A stretch of 8,992 nt of DNA from assembly GCA_949879835.1 (NCBI GenBank), contig CATLBU010000031.1, positions 1-8,992 of the forward strand, in the 5' to 3' direction. This stretch comes from an uncultured Bacilli bacterium. Its GTDB lineage: Bacteria; Bacillota_I; Bacilli_A; RF39; UBA660. Shown here piece after piece: positions 7,638 through 8,992 of the stretch (positions are counted from its first letter, which is position 1; each line of letters starts with the position of its first letter). The position numbers and the translations under genes are program-made. The notes beneath the pieces are model-generated. The model did not search any database, was not told where the DNA came from, and saw only the letters and a program-made list of their open reading frames with translations.

Positions 7638-8036
7638 TTATATTTGATCTACATACTCATAAAGTTTTTTAGGACTTATATGATATGAATATTTTTCTTT
7701 TCCTTCTTTTTTAGTAGCAAACCCAAATGGTGCAGTTCCTTGTTGAAGTGATACTCTAACAAATTGTTCAGATTTATGTAATAACCTTGCTGCTTCCTTA
7801 ATTGGTACATTATATAAAAATGTATCTTTAGATTCACCTTCAATTTCTTCATTGAAATATTCTAGTGGAACATCCAAAACTTCACAAATTTTTTCTTTCG
7901 TTGAATCTTTTGGAATATTAATTCCTGATAAATATTGACTAACTGAAGATTTATTTTTTCCGATTTTAAAAGCAAGTTCTACTGGTTTAATATTTCTTTC
8001 TGTCATTGCAAGTTTTAATTTTTCTGAAAATGTCAT
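7638..8036 (-). CDS. Two-domain phage regulator: XRE/Cro HTH plus second winged-helix-like domain
   Basis: A 132-aa DNA-binding protein. Residues 1-62 form an XRE/Cro-CI helix-turn-helix (LAFKIGKNKSSVSQYLSG at 21-38, with the recognition helix around KSSVSQYLSG). This half is clearly similar to the repressor on the other strand (F.E.L..AMT.RN.KP..LA.K.G..KS..SQY..G). Residues 77-132 form a second domain, VPIKEAARLLHKSEQFVR followed by PFGFATK, then KYSYHISPKKLYEYV. This pattern is frequent in phage proteins and resembles MerR/excisionase-type folds. It is the second gene of the leftward operon and probably acts in the lytic/lysogenic switch, as Cro, activator or antirepressor. The ribosome binding site GAGGTGAT is strong, and a promoter-operator copy sits immediately upstream. 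The direction of its effect cannot be told from the sequence. Confidence 0.9.
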   Translation of the reverse strand: MTFSEKLKLAMTERNIKPVELAFKIGKNKSSVSQYLSGINIPKDSTKEKICEVLDVPLEYFNEEIEGESKDTFLYNVPIKEAARLLHKSEQFVRVSLQQGTAPFGFATKKEGKEKYSYHISPKKLYEYVDQI

Positions 8037-8055
8037 TTATATCACCTCTAATTTC

Positions 8056-8084
8056 AGTTTAAGTTCTTAAACTTTTTCTGTAAA
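8056..8084 (-). promoter_or_regulatory. Second leftward promoter-operator copy ahead of the two-domain regulator gene
   Basis: On the minus strand, -35 TTTACA (8084-8079), a 17-base spacer and -10 TAAACT (8061-8056). The core palindrome AGTTTA-N6-TAAACT (8056-8073) occupies the same place relative to -35 and -10 as in the main lytic promoter, and AAAAGTTTA is at the same offset in both spacers. Predicted transcription would begin at about 8049, leaving only some 13 bases before the ATG at 8036 with GAGGTGAT almost at the 5' end. It may therefore be a weak promoter, or mainly an operator. Confidence 0.5.
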
Positions 8085-8297
8085 AAAATATACTGGTATT
8101 TCAATTGATAATATTTCAAGCAACATACATGCTTTATTGATTAAGAGTTGATCCCATGTTGCTTTGTTGTTAAGTAAATTAGATAACTGAACACTTGAAA
8201 TACCAAGTTTTTCTGAAAACTTACCTTCTGTTTTAAAGTATTCCTTTATTCTTCCTCTTAACTTATCGTAATCGAAAATTGTTTTGTTATCTTTCAT
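8067..8297 (-). CDS. DUF739-family Cro-like regulator (76 aa)
   Basis: A small helix-turn-helix protein of the phage DUF739 family. FDYDKLRGRIKEYF is followed by FSEKLGISSVQLSNLLNN (helix-turn-helix, recognition helix near SSVQLSNLLNN), and it ends IPVYFFTEKV. It is the first gene of the leftward operon, the position of Cro in lambdoid and TP901-type switches. It therefore probably represses or tunes the divergent promoters. The open frame runs to an ATG at 8363, but that ATG lies inside the spacer of the predicted lytic promoter and so would not be transcribed. The ATG at 8297 has GGAAGGTGA just upstream and gives the usual family length. The stop codon lies within the operator-like palindrome at 8056-8073. 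Confidence 0.9.
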   Translation of the reverse strand: MKDNKTIFDYDKLRGRIKEYFKTEGKFSEKLGISSVQLSNLLNNKATWDQLLINKACMLLEILSIEIPVYFFTEKV

Positions 8298-8313
8298 ATT
8301 TTCACCTTCCTTG

Positions 8314-8379
8314 ATACTATTTTCAAGTTTAGTTTCTCTAACCTTGTAATCAAAGTTTAACATACTAAACTTTTCAAGT
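8314..8379. repeat. Partial duplication of the lytic promoter/operator in its own leader
   Basis: ATACTA-TTTTCAAGT at 8314-8328 matches ATACTA-AAC-TTTTCAAGT at 8362-8379 except for three missing bases. An AGTTTA half-site follows at 8327-8332. The copy has lost the full palindrome, so it may be a degenerate operator or a half-site in the transcribed leader. Confidence 0.45.
8352..8373. promoter_or_regulatory. Operator-like palindrome in the lytic promoter
   Basis: Perfect 8-bp arms AAAGTTTA and TAAACTTT around a 6-bp spacer (ACATAC). It covers the -10 and spacer of the leftward promoter, so a protein bound here would block RNA polymerase. The core AGTTTA-N6-TAAACT recurs at 8056-8073. Which of the three HTH proteins binds it is unknown. 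Confidence 0.7.
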
Positions 8380-8382
8380 CAA
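8354..8382 (-). promoter_or_regulatory. Leftward lytic promoter
   Basis: On the minus strand, -35 TTGACT (8382-8377), a 17-base spacer and -10 TAAACT (8359-8354), preceded by TGT, which makes an extended -10. Transcription would start near 8347, giving a leader of about 50 bases before the DUF739 start at 8297. It is the only good promoter upstream of the whole replication operon. The -10 and most of the spacer are covered by an operator-like palindrome. Confidence 0.72.
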
Positions 8383-8396
8383 TAGTTTTTAAAAAA

Positions 8397-8419
8397 TTTC
8401 TTTAACTTTTTTAAAGAAA
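8397..8419. promoter_or_regulatory. Operator-like palindrome between the divergent promoters
   Basis: Perfect 9-bp arms TTTCTTTAA and TTAAAGAAA around a 5-base centre (CTTTT). It sits in the 39-bp gap between the two -35 boxes, where one bound protein could influence both promoters. Its half-site differs from AGTTTA, so it may belong to a different regulator of the three encoded here. Confidence 0.6.
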
Positions 8420-8440
8420 GGTTGAATTTCCTTAACTTTT
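8397..8440 (+). repeat. Imperfect direct repeat, 30-bp period, in the switch region
   Basis: TTTCTTTAACTTTT (8397-8410) and TTTCCTTAACTTTT (8427-8440) differ at one position and start exactly 30 bp apart, close to three helical turns. The second lies in the repressor promoter spacer. This fits cooperative binding on one face of the DNA. Confidence 0.5.
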
Positions 8441-8450
8441 CGTTTATAAT
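8422..8450 (+). promoter_or_regulatory. Rightward repressor promoter
   Basis: TTGAAT (8422-8427), 17-base spacer and a perfect TATAAT (8445-8450), pointing at the repressor gene. The expected start is near 8457, with a leader of about 37 bases. The spacer contains TTTCCTTAACTTTT, a near copy of the left part of the palindrome at 8397-8419, which suggests autoregulation. Confidence 0.78.
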
Positions 8451-8475
8451 TAGATATGTAAAGATATTTTAAGAA

Positions 8476-8482
8476 AGAGAGG
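8476..8482 (+). promoter_or_regulatory. Ribosome binding site of the repressor, long spacing
   Basis: AGAGAGG lies 11 bases upstream of the ATG at 8494. That is longer than the 5-9 bases usual for most genes here, and may keep repressor translation moderate. Confidence 0.5.
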
Positions 8483-8493
8483 TTTTTAAGTGA

Positions 8494-8880
8494 ATGAGTA
8501 AATTTACTGAACGATTAAATCGTGCAATGACAATAAGAAATATGAAACCAATTGATTTAGCAAATAAATCTGGTGTATCTAAATCAAGAATTAGTCAATA
8601 TATGAATGGTTTATATGATGCAAAACAAGATGCATTATTCAAACTTGCCACTGCTCTTGATGTTAATGTTGCTTGGTTGATGGGTCATGATGTTTCTATG
8701 GAAGTTGATTATAACACATTGCATAAAGAAATTGAAATATGTGAACAAGTGCAAAGTATTTATGGAAAAGATGCCTTTGATTTGTTATCCACATATTTGA
8801 CTTTGAATGATGATGGTAAACAAGCAGCAATCACGATGCTTCAAGGTTTATCTAATAATGATAATTTTAAAAATATGTAA
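8494..8880 (+). CDS. CI-like phage repressor, XRE HTH, no S24 peptidase domain
   Basis: The only rightward gene and the likely immunity repressor, 128 aa. An XRE/CI helix-turn-helix occupies residues 5-66 (LANKSGVSKSRISQYMNG at 22-39, then LATALDVNVAWLMGHD). The C-terminal ~60 residues are helical and probably mediate dimerisation (EQVQSIYGKDAFDLLSTY, LNDDGKQAAITMLQGL). A LexA/S24 self-cleavage domain is absent, so RecA-stimulated autoproteolysis is not expected; induction would need an antirepressor or another signal. It is transcribed from its own TTGAAT-17-TATAAT promoter. The reading frame uses CGA and CGT arginine codons in its first ten codons, whereas most of the leftward genes use AGA, suggesting a different history. 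It is paralogous in its HTH to the regulator at 7638-8036. Confidence 0.92.
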   Translation: MSKFTERLNRAMTIRNMKPIDLANKSGVSKSRISQYMNGLYDAKQDALFKLATALDVNVAWLMGHDVSMEVDYNTLHKEIEICEQVQSIYGKDAFDLLSTYLTLNDDGKQAAITMLQGLSNNDNFKNM

Positions 8881-8891
8881 CACTGTAACAC
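8876..8891 (+). repeat. Tandem 8-mer TGTAACAC x2 over the repressor stop codon
   Basis: Two perfect adjacent copies of TGTAACAC (8876-8883, 8884-8891); the repressor TAA lies inside the first. An inverted copy of CTGTAACA (8883-8890) appears as TGTTACAG at 8982-8989, so the motif brackets the AT-rich tail. It could be a protein-binding site, for example for a recombinase or regulator; the function is unknown. Confidence 0.5.
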
Positions 8892-8939
8892 TTATTTCTT
8901 ATTTTTATTATATATTTATTATTTTTAATATTTTTAGAT

Positions 8940-8980
8940 ATACTTTTAACTTATTTATTTTCTTATTAAGTTAAAAGTAT
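8940..8980. repeat. 14-bp perfect inverted repeat downstream of the repressor
   Basis: Arms ATACTTTTAACTTA (8940-8953) and TAAGTTAAAAGTAT (8967-8980) with a 13-base loop. The stem is AT-rich and is followed by CTGTTACAG rather than a T run, so it is a poor intrinsic terminator on either strand. It could still stop transcription weakly, protect the mRNA 3' end or bind a protein. The rest of 8881-8992 is AT-rich and shows no gene. Confidence 0.55.
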
Positions 8981-8992
8981 CTGTTACAGGTG

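Noticed and set aside
8298..8363. N-terminal extension of the DUF739 gene to an ATG at 8363
   Set aside because: The ATG falls between the -35 and -10 of the predicted promoter, so it would not be in the mRNA. The ATG at 8297 has a good ribosome binding site and gives the normal family length.
8940..8980. Inverted repeat as an intrinsic terminator of the repressor gene
   Set aside because: No T tract follows the stem on either strand and the stem is almost all AT, so I list it as a repeat of unknown role.
1..8992. Recoding of TGA as tryptophan (mycoplasma-type code)
   Set aside because: Tryptophans in these proteins are encoded by TGG and the frames end normally, some with TGA, so the standard bacterial code fits.

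Overview
The window looks like the early (lytic) replication and recombination region, plus the immunity switch, of a temperate phage or prophage of a low-GC Bacillota host. Several things point there: roughly a quarter G+C by eye, strong AGGAGGTGAT-like ribosome binding sites, AGA as nearly the only arginine codon, TGG for tryptophan with TGA used as a stop, and phage-type regulators. The genus cannot be fixed from the sequence. CpG is extremely rare (about 14 in 9 kb counted by eye), and 8 of those lie in the last 1.1 kb.

Layout, right to left. At 8881-8992 is an AT-rich non-coding tail with a tandem 8-mer and a 14-bp inverted repeat. At 8494-8880, the only plus-strand gene encodes a small CI-like HTH repressor with no self-cleavage domain. 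At 8298-8493 is a divergent control region: a rightward repressor promoter, a leftward lytic promoter and operator-like palindromes. To its left lies one tightly packed leftward operon of eleven genes: a DUF739 Cro-like regulator, a two-domain HTH regulator, an SNF2-type helicase, a one-pass membrane protein, two small proteins of unknown function, a VRR-NUC nuclease, a fused Cas4-like nuclease/Sak4-like ATPase, a DUF669 protein (possible SSB), a compact family B DNA polymerase with proofreading motifs, and a primase-SF3 helicase that runs off the left edge.

How it works together. The operon encodes most of a self-sufficient replisome: primase, replicative helicase, polymerase and a probable ssDNA-binding protein. 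It also encodes a recombination set of an exonuclease fused to a RecA-like annealing ATPase, with a second nuclease and an SNF2 translocase. Genes overlap or lie within about 30 bp of each other, so they are probably translated as one polycistron.

The most interesting signals are as follows. (1) The nuclease and the recombinase ATPase are one polypeptide, and an internal start with a strong ribosome binding site would release the ATPase alone as 330 residues. (2) The lytic promoter with its embedded operator (AGTTTA-N6-TAAACT) occurs a second time, with the same 17-bp geometry, just before the second regulator gene, and a degenerate third copy lies in the leader. (3) The two HTH regulators on opposite strands look like diverged paralogues. 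No CRISPR array, tRNA, rRNA, insertion sequence or integrase is visible.
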